The notes under the pieces: model-generated
Seen by the model: the letters and a program-made list of their open reading frames with translations, nothing else
The model's database searches: none
Told to the model about the DNA's origin: nothing
Assembly: GCA_937859895.1 (NCBI GenBank)
Contig: CALMAV010000609.1
Span: 1,819 to 6,851 of the forward strand
Source of the DNA: an uncultured Bryobacterales bacterium
GTDB taxonomy: Bacteria > Acidobacteriota > Terriglobia > Bryobacterales > Bryobacteraceae
Direction: 5' to 3'
Length of the DNA: 5,033 nt
Shown: positions 1 to 5,033 of the stretch, piece by piece
How the letters are laid out: every line of letters begins with the position of its first letter
Position numbering within the stretch: the stretch's first letter is position 1
Program-made: the position numbers and the translations under genes

Positions 1-367
1 TCTGAAAATCCAAGGCAAGACGGGCAAGTACATCATCAAGAAGGCAGTCGAGGACATTCTTCCGCACGACATTATCTACCGCAAGAAGATGGGCTTCCCT
101 ACCCCGCTCCGCCAGTGGTTTCGCGATGATCGTTCTCAGCCCCTTTTCAAGCTGCTGCTCGACCGCAACTCCTTTTTGGGGGAGTACGTAAATCTTGACT
201 ATGTGCAGGACTTGGCTAACCGTCAGCGTAGTGGAGCGGACGACGCCACCGACCGTCTCTGGCGTTTAGTAAACCTTCAACTCTGGGGTGAAATGATGTT
301 CGCTGGCCGGAAACAGGACTCCTGGAAAGGGAGCCTGCAATCGTCTCTTGCCAAGGTTTCAGCATGA
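1..367 (+). CDS. asnB: Asparagine synthase (glutamine-hydrolysing)-type amidotransferase, C-terminal end only
   Basis: Only the last 121 residues are in the window; the reading frame begins at base 2 and stops with TGA at 365-367. AsnB proteins have an N-terminal glutaminase domain and a C-terminal ATP-pyrophosphatase synthetase domain, which uses ATP to amidate a carboxylate; the usual length is about 600-650 residues. What is seen is the end of the synthetase domain: GKYIIKKA, then LPHDIIYRKKMGFPTPL with its conserved basic pair and GF, then a WFRDD segment, SFLGEYV, and RLWRLVNLQLW near the end, all in the usual family order. The glutaminase half cannot be seen. The stop overlaps the start of the next gene (ATGA), so it is co-transcribed with two glycosyltransferases. 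That context suggests a sugar-modifying amidotransferase of EPS loci and not a housekeeping asparagine synthase, but this is inference. The ATG at 89 is internal (residue 30 of the visible frame) and is not the start. Confidence 0.93.
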   Translation, partial: LKIQGKTGKYIIKKAVEDILPHDIIYRKKMGFPTPLRQWFRDDRSQPLFKLLLDRNSFLGEYVNLDYVQDLANRQRSGADDATDRLWRLVNLQLWGEMMFAGRKQDSWKGSLQSSLAKVSA

Positions 368-1569
368 AGATTCTTTGGGTGAAGACTGACTTCCTTCATC
401 CCACTACCCGTGGCGGCCAGATCCGAACGCTTGAGATGGTGCGTGAACTGCACAAGCACCACGAGCTGCACTACGTAGCCTTTGACGATCCGGCCAACCC
501 TGAAGGGCTGGCTCGTAGCCGAGAGTACTGCTCGGTTGCCCATCCAGTTCCGCATAAGGTGGTTTCGAAGACCTCTCCGGCGTTTGCCGCCCAACTGGTC
601 GCCGGGCTCTTCTCGCCCATTCCGGTTTCGGGCATGCGGTACCGCTCGCAGGCAATGCGGAACACCATCGCCCACCTGCAATCGCAACACTCGTTCGACG
701 CCAAAGTGTGCGACTTCCTCTTTCCCAGCATTAACATTGACCGCTTGGATGACTGGACACTCTTTCAGCACAATGTAGAGGCCGTTATCTGGGAGCGTCA
801 TGCCCAGAGCGGCCGCACGCCTGCCCACAAAGCGTACTTTGCCCTGCAAGCCAAACGGATGTTTGCCTGGGAGAAGCGCGTCTGTCTCTCGGTCGGCCAC
901 ACCATAGCCGTTTCCGATATCGATGAGCAGGTGATGCGTTCCCGCTTCGGGGTTACCCGTATCTCTTCCGTTCCGACCGGCGTTGACACCGCCTACTTCG
1001 AACGACCGGCGGACGCGCCTGTCTCCCGCGACCTGGTCTTCGTCGGGTCTATGGACTGGATGCCTAACATCGATGGTATCCGTTGGTTTCTCTCCGAAGT
1101 CTTTCCCAAGATCCAAGCGAAACGCCCAGGTACGACGCTGGCGATTGTCGGCCGTAACCCGCCGCAGTCGATACTCGATTCCGCTGCCAACCCCTTAGTC
1201 TCAGTTACTGGAACAGTCCCGGATGTCCGTCCTTACCTGTGGGAATCAGCCGTCTCCATCGTTCCATTGAGAGTCGGTGGCGGCACACGGCTCAAGATCT
1301 TTGAAGCGATAGCAGCCTCTACCCCGGTTGTCTCCACTACCATTGGCGCTGAAGGCTTGCCAGTTGTTCACAACCAAACGGCCCAGATTGCCGATACTGC
1401 CGAAGCGTTCGCTGCTGAGTGCCTGAATTTGCTCTCAAATAGCGATGGCCGTGAACAGATCTCACAGGCTGCGCTTCGACTTGTGCTCGACAATTTCTCC
1501 TGGGCCAAGGTAACCGAACGCTTTGAATCGGCGCTGGTCCGCCCCGCAGTCCCCGCCTTATCGCAATGA
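364..1569 (+). CDS. Glycosyltransferase family 4 (GT-B fold), EPS-associated
   Basis: A 401-residue cytoplasmic or membrane-associated GT-B enzyme, the usual length for GT4. The N-terminus reads MKILWVKTDFLHPTTRGGQIR, with a glycine pair at 17-18 and R21, as in acceptor domains of GT4 enzymes. QHNVEAVIWER (from residue 135) follows. The C-terminal donor domain contains VPTGVD, FVGSMDWMPN (226-235), and PLRVGGGTRLKIFEA (301-315) followed by VVSTTIGAEGL (322-332). E314 fits the second glutamate of the GT4 EX7E motif; the first is replaced by a glycine in the GGG stretch, as is common in this subgroup. The sequence resembles the sugar transferases found with PEP-CTERM/EpsH (exosortase) systems. 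The donor sugar cannot be told. The ATG overlaps the previous stop, with AAGG at 353-356 seven bases upstream as a modest ribosome binding site. Its own stop overlaps the next start. Confidence 0.93.
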   Translation: MKILWVKTDFLHPTTRGGQIRTLEMVRELHKHHELHYVAFDDPANPEGLARSREYCSVAHPVPHKVVSKTSPAFAAQLVAGLFSPIPVSGMRYRSQAMRNTIAHLQSQHSFDAKVCDFLFPSINIDRLDDWTLFQHNVEAVIWERHAQSGRTPAHKAYFALQAKRMFAWEKRVCLSVGHTIAVSDIDEQVMRSRFGVTRISSVPTGVDTAYFERPADAPVSRDLVFVGSMDWMPNIDGIRWFLSEVFPKIQAKRPGTTLAIVGRNPPQSILDSAANPLVSVTGTVPDVRPYLWESAVSIVPLRVGGGTRLKIFEAIAASTPVVSTTIGAEGLPVVHNQTAQIADTAEAFAAECLNLLSNSDGREQISQAALRLVLDNFSWAKVTERFESALVRPAVPALSQ

Positions 1570-2732
1570 GCGTCGCTCCTATCATCTTTGCAGTCAGTCT
1601 CGCCTTCATCCTTTACGTTCTGATTGGCTATCCAGGGCTACTCGCCATCTACGCCCGGCTCTTTCCCAAGCCGATCCGTAAATCACTGACTCCCGTTGCG
1701 CTCACAGTCGTGGTCCCGGTTCGCAACGGCGAACGCTGGATTGCCGGCAAACTCGAGTCGCTGCTTGCCTCCGATTACCCACCCGCTCTCTTGAATATTC
1801 TCGTCGTTTCCGACGGCTCGACCGACGGCACGAACCCAGCCGTTCGCGCATTCGGCAATCCACGTGTTGTTCTTCTCGAACTGCCCGGCGGCGGCAAAGC
1901 AACTGCCGTGAACCGAGCTCTCGAACAGGTTACAACTGAGCTGGTCGTTCTCACAGACGTTCGCCAGGAGTTCCATCCGGCAGCTATCAGCCGATTAGTG
2001 GCGTGCTTCGCAGATCCTTCAGTCGGTGTTGTGACCGGAGAACTCGTTATCCGAAGCGGTTCCAGTCAGGAGGAGTACAACACGGGCCTGTATTGGAAAT
2101 ATGAGAAGTGGATCCGCCGCAACCTGAACCGAATCGACGCCATGCTCGGAGCGACTGGCGCCATTTACGCGGTTCGGCGCAGCTTAGTTCGACCGCTACC
2201 GCCCGACACCCTGCTCGACGACGTTCATCTCCCCTTCGTCGCTGCTTTTCAGGGCTCTCGTATCTTCTTCGAGGACTCTGCCAAAGCTTACGATTACCCT
2301 AGCTCCTTGCAGTCAGAGTTCCGCCGCAAGATTCGCACACAAGCCGGCATGTATCAAATTGTCTTTCGCTTCCCTCGGCTTCTCTGGCCCGGCAATCGAC
2401 GCTTTATTCACTTCTTCTCGCATAAACTAGGGCGTTTGCTGCTGCCCTTTGCCATGCTTACATGCCTCGTCAGCAGCTTCTTTTTGCCTGCTCCTGCAAG
2501 GTGGATTGCTCTGGCTCCGCAGCTTGCCTTCTACTCTGCCGGGCTGCTCGATCCCGCCCTACCCGAGACCAACCCACTCAAGCGATTAACCGCCGTCATC
2601 CGCGCCTTTCTCGTTCTGGTCACTGCCGCTTTCTGCGCTGTTGCCGTGTTCTTCCTGCCGGCCCAACGACTCTGGAAAGAAACCAACGTCGGGATAACTG
2701 CTCCTAAACCTGATCCGCTCGCGCCCCGTTAA
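1566..2732 (+). CDS. Membrane-anchored glycosyltransferase family 2
   Basis: A 388-residue GT2 (GT-A fold) enzyme with hydrophobic ends. A membrane segment lies at about residues 5-30. The catalytic domain follows: VVVPVRNGE (48-56), VVSDGSTDGT (80-89) for nucleotide binding, GGGKATAVN (108-116), the metal-site region LTDVRQ (129-134), GATGAIYAVRR (195-205), and LLDD (216-219) with the likely catalytic base. The segment RRKIRTQAG (253-261) stands where processive synthases have QxxRW, so transfer of single sugars is more likely than processive synthesis. Further membrane segments lie at about 291-308, 313-328 and 345-365, so the enzyme sits in the inner membrane with its active site in the cytoplasm. 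The ATG overlaps the GT4 stop (ATGA) and has no strong ribosome binding site, so translational coupling is likely. The sugar is unknown. It is the last gene of the + strand run, facing a convergent gene 79 bases away. Confidence 0.93.
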   Translation: MSVAPIIFAVSLAFILYVLIGYPGLLAIYARLFPKPIRKSLTPVALTVVVPVRNGERWIAGKLESLLASDYPPALLNILVVSDGSTDGTNPAVRAFGNPRVVLLELPGGGKATAVNRALEQVTTELVVLTDVRQEFHPAAISRLVACFADPSVGVVTGELVIRSGSSQEEYNTGLYWKYEKWIRRNLNRIDAMLGATGAIYAVRRSLVRPLPPDTLLDDVHLPFVAAFQGSRIFFEDSAKAYDYPSSLQSEFRRKIRTQAGMYQIVFRFPRLLWPGNRRFIHFFSHKLGRLLLPFAMLTCLVSSFFLPAPARWIALAPQLAFYSAGLLDPALPETNPLKRLTAVIRAFLVLVTAAFCAVAVFFLPAQRLWKETNVGITAPKPDPLAPR

Positions 2733-2761
2733 GCATCCTCTTTTACTTCCGACTCTGCAGA

Positions 2762-2793
2762 ACCGCGGCCGCGCATGTTGTAACAACCACGGT
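2762..2793 (-). terminator. Imperfect hairpin in the convergent gap (weak terminator candidate)
   Basis: The 79-base gap between the convergent GT2 and GH26 genes contains ACCGCGG (2762-2768) facing CCACGGT (2787-2793). This gives a 7-pair stem with one C-A mismatch on the + strand; in - strand RNA the mismatch becomes a G-U wobble, so the stem is better for the GH26 transcript. The 18-base loop holds GTTG-TAA-CAAC (2777-2787, partly overlapping the stem). No T-tract follows on either strand, so it is not a classic intrinsic terminator. A self-complementary CGCGGCCGCG at 2764-2773 competes with this fold. Confidence 0.2.
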
Positions 2794-2811
2794 GTGCATT
2801 CTCCCGGAGGC

Positions 2812-4200
2812 TCAGGGCACTGCGCCTAGGGTCAATCTGAAAGTCCATGCTTGATTTCGCATTGCATCGCTGTAAGCAAACAGCGAAGCCGCTGACGTTT
2901 CTACCCGCCAATCCCTCTCTTTTGCTTCATTGAACCAACACACGCCACTAATCCGCGGCAGCAGAACAGGAATGGTGTACCCGAACAGCCGAGTTTCATA
3001 ATCGGCTTTCACACCCCCCTCCTCGGGGACCCCCGTTTCGGCCAGAAACAATGGCTTTTGCGTCAGAGACGTAATGATCGAATAACACGGAGCCAGCAAT
3101 TCATACGGATCTTTCCAGGCCTTGCCGCCCCAGTTATACTGATCGAACGCCACGTAATCGACAGTGTTGTCACCCGGATACAGCCCGGGAAGAAGGGAAA
3201 GGTTAGCCGCTCCATCTGGGCACCAGACAAACTTCGCGTTCGTAGCGCCGGCCTTACGGAAAAGCTCGTGAATCCGGTTCCAGACCGCAACATACTTAGC
3301 CGGAGTATTTCCGTTTCTCCCATCACCAACGCTCCACGGACTCCAATCGCCGTTCATTTCATGTGCAAAGCGAAGAAGAAATGGCTTCTTCCACTTGGCT
3401 GCGCTCTGCGCCCAAGTTTGTATGTAGACATCCCAATCGCCTGAAAGGATCTTATCGAGCGAAAATGCCCGGTCGGAGCGATCAGCGTTAGTCCAGTTCA
3501 TCGGCTCCCACGAGACCATGGGTGTTGCCCCACTATCCACTATGCTGTCCATCAGCCTGGCATCGAATACTTCCGTCTGTGCCTTACTCGCCCAGGGAAC
3601 ATAAACGTTCACAACAGCCGGAGCAGAGCCTGTTAAGTTTCGGAAGCGAGCGATAACACTTTCGGGATCGGTATAGATACCTGGCAACCATGCGCCGTGC
3701 CACCTCTTTTGCGAGGAGATATTCACGACTCGGAGCAGTCGCAGCGTAGCATCCGAAACTGAAACATTGCTCAACGTAATACCATCGTTCAGCAAGCTGA
3801 TCGGCATCAGCGCAGCTCCGCGCAGCTCCAAATCGCGAATGGTGACGGCAGATCCGCTCCGGATCCGAACATTAAAGGGCAGAACTCCGCCCCCTTCGAT
3901 TACCGGTCTTTTACGTCCGATTCCGTACGCACCGAAGACAACAGGAAAATCTGCAGAGCACGAATTTGCGATGTCAGCCGATGATTCCCATACGGAGCCT
4001 CGCTTAAGTAATACGGTGTCGCCGCAGCGCACACTCGTTGAATTAACTCTATAGAGAGTCTTCCAGGCTGTACCGATGCTCTTGCCATTTCGCTGATCAT
4101 TTCCAGCTTCGCCGTCGATATAGTACGTCTCCGCTGCCACTATTTGCATGCTCAGCAGTACGGAAGTTGCTGCTTTAATGAAGGCAAACGATATTTGCAC
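2812..4200 (-). CDS. Secreted beta-helix / glycoside hydrolase family 26 fusion protein
   Basis: 462 residues, starting with GTG at 4198-4200. The start is favoured because an in-frame TAA lies five codons upstream (4213-4215), AAGAGAG sits 7 bases before it, and only this start gives a full signal peptide (K9, hydrophobic 10-22, likely cut after V-A-A at 21-23). The next in-frame Met (18) would destroy the signal. Residues 25-92 match the N-terminal part of right-handed beta-helix carbohydrate-active proteins: TYYIDGEAGND, AWKTLYRVN, GDTVLLKRGSVW, VVFGAYG. Helix-like strands (VIEGGG, VTIRDLEL, ITLSNVSV) continue to about 160. From HGAWLPGIY (168) to about 445 lies a GH26 domain: RFAHEMNGDWSPW (277-289; E281 is the predicted acid/base), NGNTPAKYVAVWNRIH, FVWCPD, DYVAFDQYNWGG, PLFLAETG (383-390; E388 is the predicted nucleophile), and VCWFNEAKERDWRV. 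GH26 enzymes are retaining endo-beta-mannanases, beta-1,3-xylanases and relatives; the substrate here is unknown. Its place between EPS genes suggests it acts on the exported polymer. Confidence 0.92.
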   Translation of the reverse strand: MQISFAFIKAATSVLLSMQIVAAETYYIDGEAGNDQRNGKSIGTAWKTLYRVNSTSVRCGDTVLLKRGSVWESSADIANSCSADFPVVFGAYGIGRKRPVIEGGGVLPFNVRIRSGSAVTIRDLELRGAALMPISLLNDGITLSNVSVSDATLRLLRVVNISSQKRWHGAWLPGIYTDPESVIARFRNLTGSAPAVVNVYVPWASKAQTEVFDARLMDSIVDSGATPMVSWEPMNWTNADRSDRAFSLDKILSGDWDVYIQTWAQSAAKWKKPFLLRFAHEMNGDWSPWSVGDGRNGNTPAKYVAVWNRIHELFRKAGATNAKFVWCPDGAANLSLLPGLYPGDNTVDYVAFDQYNWGGKAWKDPYELLAPCYSIITSLTQKPLFLAETGVPEEGGVKADYETRLFGYTIPVLLPRISGVCWFNEAKERDWRVETSAASLFAYSDAMRNQAWTFRLTLGAVP

Positions 4201-4207
4201 GCGTAAT

Positions 4208-4214
4208 CTCTCTT
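4208..4214 (-). promoter_or_regulatory. Ribosome binding site supporting the GTG start of the GH26 gene
   Basis: Read on the - strand this is AAGAGAG, a purine-rich partial match to the Shine-Dalgarno sequence, 7 bases before the GTG at 4198-4200. With the upstream in-frame stop at 4213-4215, it fixes the start at this GTG. Confidence 0.5.
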
Positions 4215-4354
4215 ATCCAAGTATCCTGTTCGCACATCTACTAGTTACTTCAGAAATCCACATATCAAAAGTATTCAGTATTTTAATCATCCAAACGCGG
4301 CTCGATTTCGTATACCTAAATCCCTCAATCTCCAAGACTTAACGACGATTTTAA

Positions 4355-4364
4355 GTACCGGTAC
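4355..4364. repeat. 10-base perfect palindrome GTACCGGTAC
   Basis: GTACCGGTAC is identical to its reverse complement and lies near the middle of the divergent intergenic region, 154 bases from the GH26 start and 220 from the Wzz-like start. It has the form of a dimeric regulator's operator half-site pair, but a single 10-base palindrome can occur by chance and the flanks (A/G) do not extend it. Confidence 0.3.
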
Positions 4365-4440
4365 GCCCATGATGACTTGGGGGTTGCTCTTCACGGTTGG
4401 CATTACCAATACTACTAACAAGAGATTGCTTTAAAACGAA

Positions 4441-4469
4441 TTGACACGTAACCTTCAAGGCACAACAAA
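4441..4469 (+). promoter_or_regulatory. Possible sigma-70-type promoter for the Wzz-like gene
   Basis: TTGACA at 4441-4446 matches the -35 consensus exactly. At the ideal 17-base spacing the -10 position reads AACAAA (4464-4469), which shares only three bases with TATAAT. It would give a leader of roughly 110 bases before the TTG start. The -35 match in an AT-rich divergent gap is suggestive, but the weak -10 keeps this a low-confidence call. Confidence 0.2.
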
Positions 4470-4569
4470 GAAAAACCTGTACTCGGCTACCTAGAATTAC
4501 GGCTAAATTTCCCATCGTCAACGGATTTAGGGCCTGAAGCTGGAAAGCTCCTGGCATGTTCAGCTCAAT

Positions 4570-4575
4570 GAGGAG
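4570..4575 (+). promoter_or_regulatory. Strong ribosome binding site deciding the TTG start of the Wzz-like gene
   Basis: GAGGAG at 4570-4575 is a good Shine-Dalgarno match. It leaves 9 bases to the TTG at 4585-4587, which is in frame with the Wzz-like protein. The next candidate, GTG at 4606, has no comparable site at proper distance. The frame is closed by TAG at 4528-4530, and no in-frame ATG lies between that stop and the membrane segment. Confidence 0.65.
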
Positions 4576-4584
4576 TTTCGCAAT

Positions 4585-5033
4585 TTGTCGCAAAACAGTC
4601 AGAATGTGTCATTAGAATTCATTTCTAAATACTGGAAAGTTGGTGTTGCTATCGTGCTTGCTGCCATCGGAGTGGCAGGACTGGTAACGATCGTCATGCC
4701 GCGTACTTACGAATCCAGAATGAAATTTCTAATCAGTAATGAACGCGCGGATTTAGTAGTTACGCCGGAGCAGAATTCATCCAGTAATCCCCAGAACGAA
4801 ATAACGGAAACTGAGGTTAACTCTGAGCTGGAGTTATTGAAAAGCCATGACATTGCAAGGAGTATTGTCCTGGATGCTCAACTCTACAAAGGGTTTCAAG
4901 GGCAAAGGTCACATCAGCCAAGTCAGCTCGAAATTGAGCGCGCGGCAGCCGAGCTCCAGAAGAATCTGCTCATCGCCCCTGTCCGCAAATCAAACGTTAT
5001 CGAAGTGTCCTATCGCGCCGGTGATCCCAATCT
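4585..5033 (+). CDS. Wzz/GumC-type polysaccharide co-polymerase (chain-length determinant), N-terminal part
   Basis: An open frame runs from the TTG at 4585 to the window edge (149 complete codons) and continues beyond it. The start is set by GAGGAG at 4570-4575. The layout is that of a Wzz-domain protein: a short cytoplasmic N-terminus (MSQNSQNVSLEFISKYWK), a membrane segment at about residues 19-38 ending in MP (38-39), then a periplasmic domain beginning PRTYESRMKFLIS. Family-like stretches are EVNSELELLKSHDIAR (77-92), where GumC/ExoP-like proteins usually have an SEIELL-type motif, and NLLIAPVRKSNVIEVSY (127-143) followed by GDPN (146-149). Residues 114-128 look helical. Such proteins sit in the inner membrane and control chain length and export of EPS or O-antigen with a Wzy polymerase and outer-membrane Wza. 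Whether it carries a C-terminal tyrosine kinase domain cannot be seen. It reads away from the GH26 gene and probably heads an operon to the right. Confidence 0.88.
   Translation, partial: MSQNSQNVSLEFISKYWKVGVAIVLAAIGVAGLVTIVMPRTYESRMKFLISNERADLVVTPEQNSSSNPQNEITETEVNSELELLKSHDIARSIVLDAQLYKGFQGQRSHQPSQLEIERAAAELQKNLLIAPVRKSNVIEVSYRAGDPN

Larger units (their letters stand above)
4201..4584. other. AT-rich divergent intergenic region (384 bases)
   Basis: This gap separates the divergently read GH26 (-) and Wzz-like (+) genes and should hold promoters for both. It is markedly AT-rich: a hand count of 4261-4320 gives 20 G/C of 60, against 39 of 60 at 1801-1860. I see no tRNA, no CRISPR repeat and no convincing protein gene. 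Visible elements are a GTACCGGTAC palindrome (4355-4364), a short direct repeat GTATT-CA-GTATT (4271-4282), and a perfect TTGACA (4441-4446) without a good -10. I looked for sigma-54 type GG-N10-GC spacing, used by some EPS loci, around the most likely TGGCA words (4398-4402 and 4552-4556) and did not find it. On the GH26 side, TTGATA (4263-4268, - strand) has no good partner -10. Confidence 0.8.

Noticed and set aside
277..1116. A 279-codon open frame on the - strand opposite the GT4 gene
   Set aside because: It is antisense to a well-supported GT4 gene with conserved motifs, its translation is rich in Arg, Gly and His with no family features, and it is an expected shadow of GC-rich coding sequence.
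1953..1970. GT2 has LTDVRQ where a DxD metal motif is expected, a possible inactive enzyme
   Set aside because: A single Asp followed by a small residue and ARQ/VRQ is normal in this branch of membrane GT2 enzymes, and the remaining motifs (SDGSTDG, LLDD) are intact.
3014..3034. C-rich runs (C6 at 3014-3019, C5 at 3030-3034) close to the GH26 nucleophile codon, considered as a phase-variable tract or quadruplex
   Set aside because: The runs are too short for usual slipped-strand phase variation, do not give four regular G-runs on the - strand, and encode ordinary residues (GVPEEGG) of the protein.
3058..3444. A 128-codon + strand open frame inside the GH26 gene
   Set aside because: It is antisense to the GH26 catalytic region, whose motifs are intact, and its translation shows no domain.
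4553..4566. TGGCATG before the Wzz-like gene, considered as the -24 element of a sigma-54 promoter
   Set aside because: The GC dinucleotide is absent at the required 10-base spacing, and the position would leave almost no room before the ribosome binding site.
4351..4593. An 80-codon open frame on the - strand within the divergent intergenic region
   Set aside because: It overlaps the ribosome binding site and start of the Wzz-like gene, has no recognisable motif, and its region is AT-rich non-coding in character.

Overview
The window is a 5 kb piece of a bacterial exopolysaccharide (EPS) biosynthesis and export locus. The left part (1-2732) is GC-rich: a hand count of bases 1801-1860 gives 39 G/C of 60. 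It carries tightly packed + strand genes with 4-base ATGA overlaps. Gene content (AsnB-type amidotransferase, GT4 and GT2 glycosyltransferases, Wzz/GumC-type chain-length protein), GTG/TTG starts and overall style fit a Gram-negative, moderately GC-rich soil-type bacterium. Acidobacteriota is my best guess, but this is an impression from protein style and not a proof.

Layout: (i) 1-367, the 3' end of an asparagine-synthase-type amidotransferase; (ii) 364-1569, a cytoplasmic GT4 glycosyltransferase; (iii) 1566-2732, a membrane-anchored GT2 glycosyltransferase. These three overlap stop-to-start and are almost certainly co-transcribed and translationally coupled. (iv) 2733-2811, a short convergent gap with an imperfect hairpin but no classic terminator. 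(v) 2812-4200 on the - strand, a secreted two-domain protein with a short right-handed beta-helix-type N-terminal domain fused to a complete-looking glycoside hydrolase family 26 (GH26) domain. (vi) 4201-4584, a 384-base AT-rich divergent intergenic region. (vii) 4585 to the window end on the + strand, the N-terminal part of a Wzz/GumC-type polysaccharide co-polymerase, read from a TTG codon behind a good GAGGAG ribosome binding site.

Working model: the two glycosyltransferases help build a lipid-linked repeat unit at the inner membrane. The amidotransferase may amidate a sugar acid of that unit, as is thought for amidotransferases in exosortase-associated EPS loci. The Wzz-like protein controls chain length and export. 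The GH26 protein is exported and could trim, release or remodel the polymer, much as dedicated hydrolases or lyases do in alginate, cellulose, Pel and Psl loci. The most unusual item is the beta-helix/GH26 fusion. Everything else is a recognisable, if well-arranged, EPS gene set.
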